DNA of 64,000 bases from Chloroflexota bacterium (GTDB lineage: Bacteria; Chloroflexota; Anaerolineae; Anaerolineales; DRMV01), in NCBI GenBank assembly GCA_011322445.1, contig DRMV01000032.1:115398-179397 (forward strand). The letters are read 5' to 3'. Each line of letters begins with the position of its first letter. Position 1 is the first letter of the stretch. A program made the translations under genes and the position numbers. Below the pieces are notes generated by a model. It was not told the DNA's origin, made no database searches, and saw nothing but the letters and a program-made list of their open reading frames with translations. Shown here piece by piece: positions 16,241 through 23,853 of this stretch.

Positions 16241-17470
16241 ATGAAACGCTTCTGGTGGCTTCTTGTCGCTACGCTGATCGTGGCAGCCATGGTACTGAGC
16301 GCCTGCAGCCCGAAGCAGCCAGCCACGCAAGCGCCGGCGCAACAGCAACAAGAGAAACAGCCTTTTGTGTTCGGTATGCTGCTGGTAGGGCCGTATAACG
16401 ACCATGGCTGGAGCCAGGCCCATTACGAGGCCGGGCAGTATGTGGAGCAAAAACTGGGGGCCAAGATGCTTTACGTGGACAAGGTCAACCCCGCCGACCG
16501 TCCTGGCACCACGCCAGAACAACTGGCCGAAGACCTGGTCTCGAAAGGCGCCAAACTCATCATCTTCAACTCCGATGATATGAAAGACGCCGCCCTCGCT
16601 TTTGCCCAAAAACACCCCGATATTTACGTCATTCACGCCTCGGGCGACAACGCCTGGAAAGAAGGCAAGGACTACAAGGACTTGCCAAACCTGGCGAACG
16701 TGATGGGCAAGATGATCTACGGCAAGATGATTGCCGGCTGTGCGGCGGCCATGATGACCAACACCGGCCAGATCGGCTACCTTGGTCCCCTCATCAACGA
16801 CGAGACCCGCCGCCTCGCCTCCTCGGCTTACCTGGGCGCCAAATACTGCTGGCAGCACTACCGCAACAAAGACCCCAAAGACCTGAAGTTCAAGGTGACG
16901 TGGATCGGCTTCTGGTTCAACATTCCCGGTGTGACCTCTGACCCAACCCAGGTCGCCGACGATTTCTTCAACAGCGGCTACGACGTCGTCCTCTCGGGCA
17001 TCGACACCACCGAAGCCCTGGTGGAAGCCAAGAAATTCCACGACCAGGGCAAGACGGTCTACGCGGTGCCCTACGACTTCAAAGACGCCTGCGCCGAAGC
17101 CCCCAGCGTCTGCCTGGGTGTACCCTACTTCAACTGGGGCCCCAGCTACGTCAAACTCATCAAGAACGCCGAAGACGGCAAATGGCAATCCACCTTCATG
17201 TGGGTAGGCCCCGACTGGAAAGACATCAACAACCCCGACACCTCGGCCATTGGCTTTGAGAAGGGTGACGCCCTGAGCGACGAGGCTTCCGATGCCGTGA
17301 CCAAATTCATCGACGAACTCGCCAACGGCCTCAACCTCTGGACTGGCCCGCTCAAACTGCAAGACGGCACCCTCTACCTGAAAGACGGCGAAAAGGCCAC
17401 CGACCAGCAGATCTGGTACCTGCCGCAACTGCTGGAAGGCATGGAAGGCCAAAGCGTGCCGCAGAAATAA
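16241..17470 (+). CDS. BMP-family solute-binding lipoprotein of an ABC importer
   Basis: This 409-residue secreted lipoprotein begins with a signal peptide (MKRFWWLLVATLIVAAMVLSAC) whose lipobox LSAC puts the lipidated Cys near residue 22. A Gln-rich linker follows. The mature part is of the basic-membrane-protein/PnrA-type (Bmp) family, which binds nucleosides: VFGMLLVGPYNDHGWSQAHYEAG (about 45-68), NSDDMKDAALAFAQKHPDIYV, and LVSGID-type hinge segments such as VVLSGIDTTEAL. A GGAGG site precedes the ATG. A 14-bp hairpin lies between it and the ATPase gene. The ligand is probably a nucleoside; not shown by the sequence alone. Confidence 0.92.
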   Translation: MKRFWWLLVATLIVAAMVLSACSPKQPATQAPAQQQQEKQPFVFGMLLVGPYNDHGWSQAHYEAGQYVEQKLGAKMLYVDKVNPADRPGTTPEQLAEDLVSKGAKLIIFNSDDMKDAALAFAQKHPDIYVIHASGDNAWKEGKDYKDLPNLANVMGKMIYGKMIAGCAAAMMTNTGQIGYLGPLINDETRRLASSAYLGAKYCWQHYRNKDPKDLKFKVTWIGFWFNIPGVTSDPTQVADDFFNSGYDVVLSGIDTTEALVEAKKFHDQGKTVYAVPYDFKDACAEAPSVCLGVPYFNWGPSYVKLIKNAEDGKWQSTFMWVGPDWKDINNPDTSAIGFEKGDALSDEASDAVTKFIDELANGLNLWTGPLKLQDGTLYLKDGEKATDQQIWYLPQLLEGMEGQSVPQK

Positions 17471-17490
17471 CACCTCATGCTGTACTTTCT

Positions 17491-17527
17491 GGTGGGGAAA
17501 GCGGTCATTCGACCCGCTTTCCCCACC
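17491..17527 (+). other. Intercistronic hairpin without U-tract in the BMP operon
   Basis: A perfect 14-bp stem (17491-17504 with 17514-17527) and a 9-base loop lie 20 bases after the binding-protein stop. Its 3' flank TTGCC is not a T-run. Such hairpins in ABC-importer operons often protect the binding-protein mRNA 3' end and reduce readthrough, giving more binding protein than transporter. Confidence 0.7.
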
Positions 17528-17588
17528 TTGCCAACTCGTCCCTTGCCGCCTTGGCAACCCAACCCCGCAACCCTACACAGGCCAGCCC

Positions 17589-19079
17589 ATGAAAATCGAA
17601 CTCCGCCACATTCACAAACACTTCGGGCCGGTACACGCCAACAACGACATCACCCTGACCATTCCTTCGGGGTCTATCTTCGGCCTGCTGGGGGAAAACG
17701 GCGCAGGCAAAAGCACCCTGATGAAAATCCTCTCCGGTTATTTCCACCCCGACGCCGGGGAAATCCGCGTGAACGGCTCGCCGGTCGTGATGCATTCCCC
17801 CGCCGACGCCATCCGCTTCGGCATCGGGATGCTCCATCAGGACCCGATGGACTTCCCACCCATGCGGGTGCTCGACAACTTCATGGTCGGCTATCCCGAA
17901 GGCTTAACCCTGCCGCGAGCAGAAGCCCGCACCGCCCTGGAAAGAATCAGCGCCCAATTCGGCTTCACGCTGGACCCTGATGCTTTTGTTGGCTCCCTCA
18001 CCGTGGGTGAGCGCCAGCAACTGGAAATCGCCCGCCTGCTCTGGCTGGGCGCGCAAGTGCTGATCTTCGACGAGCCAACCACGGGCATCAGCGCCCAGCA
18101 AAAAGAAAAACTCTTTGCCGCCCTCCGCCGCCTGGCCGAAGCCGGCAAAACCATTATCTTCGTCACCCATAAACTGGAAGAAGTGGAAATGCTGTGCGAC
18201 CAGGTGGCCGTGCTACGGGCCGGCGAAGTCGTCGGCGAAATGCGCCCCCCTTACGACCTCGACGAACTGGTGCGCATGATGTTCGGCAAGGTCATCACCA
18301 AAGGGGAACGCATCAGCGCCCCCTTGGGCAAAACCGTGCTCCAGATCAAAAACCTCGCCGTGGAAGACGTCCGCATCCGCATTTCTGGCGTCAATCTGGA
18401 AGTGCGAGAAGGCGAAGTCATTGGCCTCGCCGGCATGGAAGGGAGTGGACAGCGCCACCTGCTGCGGGCCTGCGCGGGGCTGGTGCGGCCGGTGGAAGGC
18501 GAAATCTGGGTCGATGGCGACAACCTCACCGGCAAAGGCTACCACGAATTCATGCGCCACGGCGTGGCCTACGTGCCGGCAGCGCGGCTGGAAGAAGGGC
18601 TGGTGCCCACCCTCACGCTGATGGAGCACGTCATCCTGGCCGAGGAACAACGCGGCCTGGTCATCGACCGCCAGGCTGCGCTGGAAAAAACCCAGGAACG
18701 CATCACCACCTTCAACATCCGCGGCCGCCCCAACCTGCCGGTAGAATCCCTTTCGGGCGGCAACCAGCAGCGCGCCCTGCTGGCCCTGCTCCGCCCCGGC
18801 CTGCGGCTCATTTTGATGGAACACCCGACCCGCGGGCTCGACATGGAATCGGCCATTTGGGTGTGGGAAACCCTCAAAAACCGCTGCCGGGAAGAGCGGA
18901 CTGCCATCTTCTTCATGTCGTCAGACCTGGAGGAAATCTTGCACTACAGCGACCGCATTTTAGTTTTCTTCAGCGGCCAGGTTTCCGAACCCATCCCGGC
19001 TGAGGAAACCGACATCGAGCAATTAGGCCAGCTCATCGGCGGGCGCGGTTTCCCCCCTACCGGGGAGGTGCAGCCATGA
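17589..19079 (+). CDS. Sugar/nucleoside-type ABC transporter ATPase with two ABC domains
   Basis: This 496-residue ATPase has two ABC domains, as in BmpB/NupA and RbsA. Domain 1 has Walker A GENGAGKST (residues 36-44), signature LTVGERQQLEIARLLW and Walker B VLIFDEPTTG (about 155-165). In domain 2 the Walker A region is degenerate (GMEGSGQRHL, no Lys), while the signature LSGGNQQRALLALL is kept and the Walker B reads LRLILMEHPTRGLD. That asymmetry is normal for this family. It is expected to power the two permeases that follow, with which it overlaps by 4 bases. Confidence 0.93.
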   Translation: MKIELRHIHKHFGPVHANNDITLTIPSGSIFGLLGENGAGKSTLMKILSGYFHPDAGEIRVNGSPVVMHSPADAIRFGIGMLHQDPMDFPPMRVLDNFMVGYPEGLTLPRAEARTALERISAQFGFTLDPDAFVGSLTVGERQQLEIARLLWLGAQVLIFDEPTTGISAQQKEKLFAALRRLAEAGKTIIFVTHKLEEVEMLCDQVAVLRAGEVVGEMRPPYDLDELVRMMFGKVITKGERISAPLGKTVLQIKNLAVEDVRIRISGVNLEVREGEVIGLAGMEGSGQRHLLRACAGLVRPVEGEIWVDGDNLTGKGYHEFMRHGVAYVPAARLEEGLVPTLTLMEHVILAEEQRGLVIDRQAALEKTQERITTFNIRGRPNLPVESLSGGNQQRALLALLRPGLRLILMEHPTRGLDMESAIWVWETLKNRCREERTAIFFMSSDLEEILHYSDRILVFFSGQVSEPIPAEETDIEQLGQLIGGRGFPPTGEVQP

Positions 19080-20131
19080 CCAACCGCCGAATCCACCTGA
19101 TCTTCATGCTGCTGGCGGTGCTGGTGGCGCTGCTTTTCACCTCGCTCGTGCTGGTGATTGCCGGCGCTTCGCCCGTGGCCGCTTACTGGCACATTCTCAA
19201 AGGCTCATTGGGCTCATGGACCAACATCGCCAACGTCATGGTCGCGTGGGTGCCGCTCTTGCTGGCAACCTCGGGGCTGCTGGTGACCTTCGCGGCCGGG
19301 CTGTGGAACATCGGCATCGAAGGGCAAATTGTGCTGGGCGGCATCTTCACCACCTGGGTGCTGCGGCTGCTCCAGCACAGCACGATGAACCCCGCGCTCA
19401 TTCTGGCACTGGCGATCACCGCCGGTGCGTTAGGCGGCGCACTGTGGTCGGTGCTGGCGGGATTGCTGAAGGTATATGGCGGCGTGAACGAGATCTTCGG
19501 CGGCCTGGGCCTGGATTTCGTGGCCGTCGCCCTCACCCTATGGTTGATTTTCGGCCCGTGGAAGCGCCCCGGCATTGGCTCGATGAGCGGCACCGAGCCG
19601 TTCCCCGAAAAGCTCTGGCTACCCACCGTGGCCGGTAGCCGCCTCAGCCTGTGGGCCTTGCTGATAGGGCTGGTGGGGGCTGCGGTGGTCTATTTCCTGC
19701 TTTCGGGCACCTATTTCGGCCTGAAACTCAAAGCCGTGGGCAAAAACCCGCGGGCGGCCCACCTGCTGGGCATTCCCACCACCCGCTACCTGATGAGCGC
19801 CTTCCTGCTCTCGGGGCTGTTTGCCGGGCTGGCCGGGGCAGTGCAGGTCACGGCGGTGTACCACCGCCTCATCCCGGCCATTTCCAGCGGCTACGGCTGG
19901 TTGGGGTTGATGGTCTCCATGCTCATCAACTTCCAGCCCGCATGGGTCGCGCCGGTGACGCTGTTCTTCGCCATTCTCAACATCGGCAGCATTCAACTCC
20001 CCATCGTGCTCAAACTGGACTCATCGTTGTCGGGCGTGCTGCAGGGTGCGCTGGTGCTTTCCTTTTTGCTGATGGCAGGCGTCCGCCAGCGCTGGCAGGA
20101 AAAGCACGAGCAGGAGGTGATCCGTGAGTAG
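19076..20131 (+). CDS. ABC transporter permease (nucleoside-type, first subunit)
   Basis: This 351-residue membrane protein of the BPD_transp_2 family has about eight to ten hydrophobic segments. It contains the conserved GLWNIGIEGQIVLGGIFTTWV motif (about residues 75-95) and the cytoplasmic EAA-like loop around AVGKNPRAAHLLGIPTTRY (about 220-240). The start ATG overlaps the ATPase stop by 4 bases, and its own end overlaps the next permease by 8 bases. With the next protein it should form the membrane channel of the BMP importer. Confidence 0.9.
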   Translation: MTNRRIHLIFMLLAVLVALLFTSLVLVIAGASPVAAYWHILKGSLGSWTNIANVMVAWVPLLLATSGLLVTFAAGLWNIGIEGQIVLGGIFTTWVLRLLQHSTMNPALILALAITAGALGGALWSVLAGLLKVYGGVNEIFGGLGLDFVAVALTLWLIFGPWKRPGIGSMSGTEPFPEKLWLPTVAGSRLSLWALLIGLVGAAVVYFLLSGTYFGLKLKAVGKNPRAAHLLGIPTTRYLMSAFLLSGLFAGLAGAVQVTAVYHRLIPAISSGYGWLGLMVSMLINFQPAWVAPVTLFFAILNIGSIQLPIVLKLDSSLSGVLQGALVLSFLLMAGVRQRWQEKHEQEVIRE

Positions 20132-21122
20132 CCACGACATCCTCATCGGCCTGGCGGGCGTGCTTTTCGCCGCCGCCCCCATCGTCTTTGCCACCATCGG
20201 CGAAACACTGACGGAACGCTCGGGCATCATCAACCTCTCGGTCAACGGCACCATCCTGCTCGCAGCGATGGCTTCATTCGCCGTGAGCGTTTCTACCCAC
20301 AGCCTGTGGTTGGGCTTCCTGATGGGCATGGCCATCGGCGCGGCCGTGGCGCTCATCGTGGCGTTTTCCAGCATCGCTTTGAAGCAATCGCAGGTGGCCG
20401 TGGGTTTTGTGCTCACGCTGATGACGCGCGACCTCTCTTACTTTCTCGGCAACCCCTACATGGGCCTGCAGGGGCCGCGGGTGCAGAGTTGGCCCATTCC
20501 GGTGCTCAGTCAAATTCCCATCATCGGCCCCCTCTTCTTCCAGCAAGACCCGCTGACCTACCTCAGTTTCATCCTCATCGGCGTGGCCTGGTGGTGGGTA
20601 TTCCGTACCCGGCCGGGGCTGACACTGCAAGCCGTGGGCGAGCGTCCGGAAGCCGCCTACGCACGCGGCGCGCCGGTCAACAAACTGCGCTACATCTACG
20701 CCGCCGTGGGCGGCGCGCTGGTCGGCCTGGCTGGCCCCACCTATTCCCTTAGCGTGAAAGCCGGTTGGAAAGGCACCATCTCGGGCCTGGACGGCATCGG
20801 GTGGATCGCGCTCGCCCTCACCATCTTCGGCGGGTGGGACCCCGTGCGGGGGGCCGTGGGCGCCTATTTCTTCGCCCTGCTGCAATGGTTGGGGCTGGTG
20901 CTGCAACCCTACCTCCCCAACGTGCCTTCCCAGGTGCTGCAAGTCGCACCCTTCCCGCTGATGATCCTGACCCTGATGCTGGTCAACATCGGCAACGCCG
21001 AATGGGTGGATCGCACTTTAGCCGGCCTGCCACCCGACGCCCGCCGTTGGGTGCGGCGCATTCTGCGGTGGATGCAGGTCGTGCCGCCCGCCTCGCTGGG
21101 CGTGCCTTTCGAAGAAGAATAA
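20124..21122 (+). CDS. ABC transporter permease (nucleoside-type, second subunit)
   Basis: This 332-residue membrane protein is of the same BPD_transp_2 family as its neighbour. It has LTERSGIINLSVNGTILLAAMASF (about residues 28-50; the partner-type motif is LNIG-EGQ), a loop with AVGERPEAAYARGAPVNKLRY, and AWKGTISGLDGIGWIALALTIFGGWDPVRG near residue 215-245. It starts at GTG, behind a near-perfect AGGAGGTGATCC ribosome site inside the previous gene. It completes the importer and is followed by a terminator. Confidence 0.9.
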   Translation: MSSHDILIGLAGVLFAAAPIVFATIGETLTERSGIINLSVNGTILLAAMASFAVSVSTHSLWLGFLMGMAIGAAVALIVAFSSIALKQSQVAVGFVLTLMTRDLSYFLGNPYMGLQGPRVQSWPIPVLSQIPIIGPLFFQQDPLTYLSFILIGVAWWWVFRTRPGLTLQAVGERPEAAYARGAPVNKLRYIYAAVGGALVGLAGPTYSLSVKAGWKGTISGLDGIGWIALALTIFGGWDPVRGAVGAYFFALLQWLGLVLQPYLPNVPSQVLQVAPFPLMILTLMLVNIGNAEWVDRTLAGLPPDARRWVRRILRWMQVVPPASLGVPFEEE

Positions 21123-21140
21123 CCCCGCTCTCCTTTCGCA

Positions 21141-21169
21141 AACCGCCGAGCCCTCTCGGCGGTTTTGCT
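21141..21169 (+). terminator. Intrinsic terminator of the BMP operon
   Basis: A 10-bp stem (21141-21150 with 21155-21164) and a 4-base loop, followed by TTGCTTTTT. The same T-rich sequence supplies the -35 box of the next promoter. Confidence 0.82.
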
Positions 21170-21193
21170 TTTTCGCCTGCTCAACGGTAAAAT
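21165..21193 (+). promoter_or_regulatory. Promoter of the glycosyltransferase/glucosylglycerate cluster
   Basis: TTGCTT (21165-21170), 17 bases and TAAAAT (21188-21193), with the ATG 41 bases further on. The -35 overlaps the T-run of the upstream terminator. Confidence 0.7.
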
Positions 21194-21234
21194 ACTTTTA
21201 GCCCTTTTCTCTTTAGCCATCCAAGGATAGCCCC

Positions 21235-22518
21235 ATGACCTGCCAAACCTCCCACACCCGACACCCTCCGTTGCGCATCGGCTTCGTTTCCACCCGCATT
21301 GCAGGCACCGACGGCGTTTCGCTGGAAATCGGCAAATGGGCCGACGTGCTCGCCCAAATGGGGCACGAATGCTTTTACTTCAGCGGCGAAAGCGACCGCC
21401 CTGCCGACCGCAGCATGGTGGTCGAAGAAGCCTTCTTCCAACACCCCGATATCCTGCCGCTCACCCAGGCGCTTTTCGACACCTACACCCGCTCTGACAA
21501 AACCACCGCCGAAATCCACCGCCTGCGTCGCCACCTGAAAACCCACCTGCGCAAATTTGTCAAACAATTCGATATCGATGTCATCATCGCCGAAAACGCC
21601 CTTTCCCTGCCGGTCAACATCCCCCTGGGGTTGGCGCTAACCGAACTCATCGCCGAGCAAGACCTCTGCACCATTGGGCACCACCACGACTTCTGGTGGG
21701 AACGCACCCGCTACCTGCGCTCGGCAGCCGGCGACTTCCTGCGGGCAGCCTTCCCGCCCGCTTTGCACCAGGTTACCCATGTGACCATCAACAGTTACGC
21801 CAGCCGGGAACTGGCCTGGCGCACCGGTCTGAGTTCGATGGTCGTGCCCAACGTGATGGACTTCGAAGAACCACCACCCCCGCCCGACGAAGTCACCGCG
21901 CAGGTGCGTACCGCACTCGACATTCCTCCCGACGCCTACTTCATCTTACAACCCACCCGCATCGTGCCGCGCAAACGCATTGAGCACGCCATCGAACTGG
22001 TGCGCCGCTTAGGCGAACCCGCCGTGCTGGTCATCACCCATGCCAGCGGCGACGAAGGCGATGAATATCAGCACTACCTCGCCGAAACCGCTCAACTGCT
22101 CGGCGTAGACCTGCGCTTCGGGGAACACCGCTTCAACCACCGCCGCGGCACCGCCCCCGATGGCTCGACGCTTTTCTCGCTGCGGGATGCTTACCAGTCT
22201 GCCGACCTGGTGACCTACCCCTCCGCCGTCGAAGGTTTCGGCAACGCCTTCCTGGAAACCATCTACTACCGCCGCCCTCTGGTGATGAGCGCCTATGGCA
22301 TCTTCCGCCTCGACATTCAGCCCAAGGGCTTTGACGTGGTGGCCTTTGAGGAATTTGTGGACGACGCCACCGTCGCCGCGGCCCGCGACCTGCTGCACAA
22401 CCCCCAGCGGGTTGCCGAAATGACCGAACACAACTACGCCATTGCCCGCCGCTATTTCGGTTTCCGCACGCTCGAACGTAACCTCGATTACCTCCTCCGC
22501 CATCGGTTCGGGAGTTGA
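21235..22518 (+). CDS. Family-4 glycosyltransferase (paralogue of the 1351 gene)
   Basis: This 427-residue GT-B protein resembles the gene at 1351 throughout: RIGFVSTRIAGTDGVSLEIGKW near the start, HHHDFWWERTRYLR, VPNVMDFEEPPPPPDEV, QPTRIVPRKRIEHAIELVRRLG, and the C-terminal PSAVEGFGNAFLETIYYRRPLVMS (E-x7-E). Both contain HHHDF-W/YWER, so they likely use related acceptors. It heads a five-gene run that ends in glucosylglycerate genes. It is probably cytosolic or peripheral at the membrane. Donor and acceptor unknown. Confidence 0.88.
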   Translation: MTCQTSHTRHPPLRIGFVSTRIAGTDGVSLEIGKWADVLAQMGHECFYFSGESDRPADRSMVVEEAFFQHPDILPLTQALFDTYTRSDKTTAEIHRLRRHLKTHLRKFVKQFDIDVIIAENALSLPVNIPLGLALTELIAEQDLCTIGHHHDFWWERTRYLRSAAGDFLRAAFPPALHQVTHVTINSYASRELAWRTGLSSMVVPNVMDFEEPPPPPDEVTAQVRTALDIPPDAYFILQPTRIVPRKRIEHAIELVRRLGEPAVLVITHASGDEGDEYQHYLAETAQLLGVDLRFGEHRFNHRRGTAPDGSTLFSLRDAYQSADLVTYPSAVEGFGNAFLETIYYRRPLVMSAYGIFRLDIQPKGFDVVAFEEFVDDATVAAARDLLHNPQRVAEMTEHNYAIARRYFGFRTLERNLDYLLRHRFGS

Positions 22519-22582
22519 GAAAACATTCACAAATTTCACAGATGGGCACCGATTGGGCAGGAACACGGGAACAGTTGGCACC

Positions 22583-23836
22583 ATGAAAACCATCCACATC
22601 TTGCACTACGCCGGGCCGCCGACCATCGGCGGCGTTGAAATCACCATCGCTCACCACGCCCGCCTGCTGGCGGCGCGCGGCTACCGCGTGCAGGTCATTG
22701 CCGGCCGCGGGGAAGCCTTCCACCCCGACGTGGCCTTCCTGCACCTGCCGGAAGCCGGTTCCCGCCACCCCGAAGTGCTGGCCGTTTCGCAGGAACTCAC
22801 CGACCGCGGCCCCACACCCCGCTTCGAGGCCCTGCGCGCCCGTCTGCGGGAAAGCCTGCAAGCCGCCATTGCGCCGGAAGACACGCTCATTGTGCACAAC
22901 GCCCTCACTCTGCACAAAAACCTGGCGCTGACCGCGGCGCTGCACGACCTCGCCGAAAACGGCCAGCACATCATTGGATGGTGCCACGACTTCGCCTGGC
23001 TGGACGCGCTTTACATCCCTGTGCTGCGCCCCGGCTTCCCGTGGGACCTGCTGCGCACGCCCTGGCCCAACACGCGCTATGTCACCGTTTCGGAACACCG
23101 CCGCGCCCAACTGGCCCGCCTGCTTGAAATGCCCGAAAGTGCCATTGCCGTGGTGCCGCCGGGCGTGGCCCCCGAGCAACTGCTGCGGCTCAGTCCGCTC
23201 ACCCGGCGCCTGGTCGACGCCCTCGACTTGTGGAAGGCCGACCCGCTGCTGCTGTTACCGGCGCGCATCACCCGCCGCAAGAACATCCAGTTTGCCATCC
23301 ACATCGTGGCCACGCTGCGCGAGCACTTCCCCAACCCCATGCTGGTCGTCACCGGGCCGCCGGGGCCGCACAACCCTTCCAACCTGGCCTATCTGGAAAA
23401 ACTGCGCACCCTGCGGCAGGAATTGGGGCTGGAGCGCCACGTCCACTTCCTCTACGAACACGGCGAAGACGGCCAGCCGCTGCTGCTCGACGACGAAGCC
23501 ATGGCCGAATGGTACGCCCTGGCCGACGCGCTGCTCTTCCCCAGCCTGCGGGAAGGCTTCGGCATGCCGGTGCTGGAAGCCGGGCTGACGCGCCTGCCTG
23601 TGCTGGCCGCCGACATCCCCCCCGTGCGGGAAAGCGCCGGCGACACCGCGACCCTCTTCGACCCCCAGGGCGACCCTGCCGAAGCCGCCGCCCGCATCGC
23701 CGAGCGCCTGAAAGGCGAGCGCACCTACCGCCTGCGCCGACGTGTCCTCGACCATTACACCTGGGATGCCATCATCGACCACCTCGTCGTTCCTCTCATC
23801 ACCGGGCAGTCCGTCGAGGCTTCCACAACCCCCTAA
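22583..23836 (+). CDS. Family-4 glycosyltransferase
   Basis: This 417-residue GT-B protein has GPPTIGGVEITIAHHARLLAARGY (acceptor-side Gly loop, about residues 10-35), LPARITRRKNIQFAIHIVATL, then VHFLYEHG and LLFPSLREGFGMPVLEAGLTRLPVLAADIPPVRESAG (donor-binding E-x7-E region, about 330-365). This is the typical GT4 mannosyl/glucosyltransferase pattern. The ATG at 22583 is preceded by the fold start; the frame extends upstream inside the previous gene, which I treated as shadow. Product unknown, but the neighbourhood suggests glycoconjugate or osmolyte metabolism. Confidence 0.88.
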   Translation: MKTIHILHYAGPPTIGGVEITIAHHARLLAARGYRVQVIAGRGEAFHPDVAFLHLPEAGSRHPEVLAVSQELTDRGPTPRFEALRARLRESLQAAIAPEDTLIVHNALTLHKNLALTAALHDLAENGQHIIGWCHDFAWLDALYIPVLRPGFPWDLLRTPWPNTRYVTVSEHRRAQLARLLEMPESAIAVVPPGVAPEQLLRLSPLTRRLVDALDLWKADPLLLLPARITRRKNIQFAIHIVATLREHFPNPMLVVTGPPGPHNPSNLAYLEKLRTLRQELGLERHVHFLYEHGEDGQPLLLDDEAMAEWYALADALLFPSLREGFGMPVLEAGLTRLPVLAADIPPVRESAGDTATLFDPQGDPAEAAARIAERLKGERTYRLRRRVLDHYTWDAIIDHLVVPLITGQSVEASTTP

Positions 23837-23853
23837 CTTTTCCGGAGCGCCGC

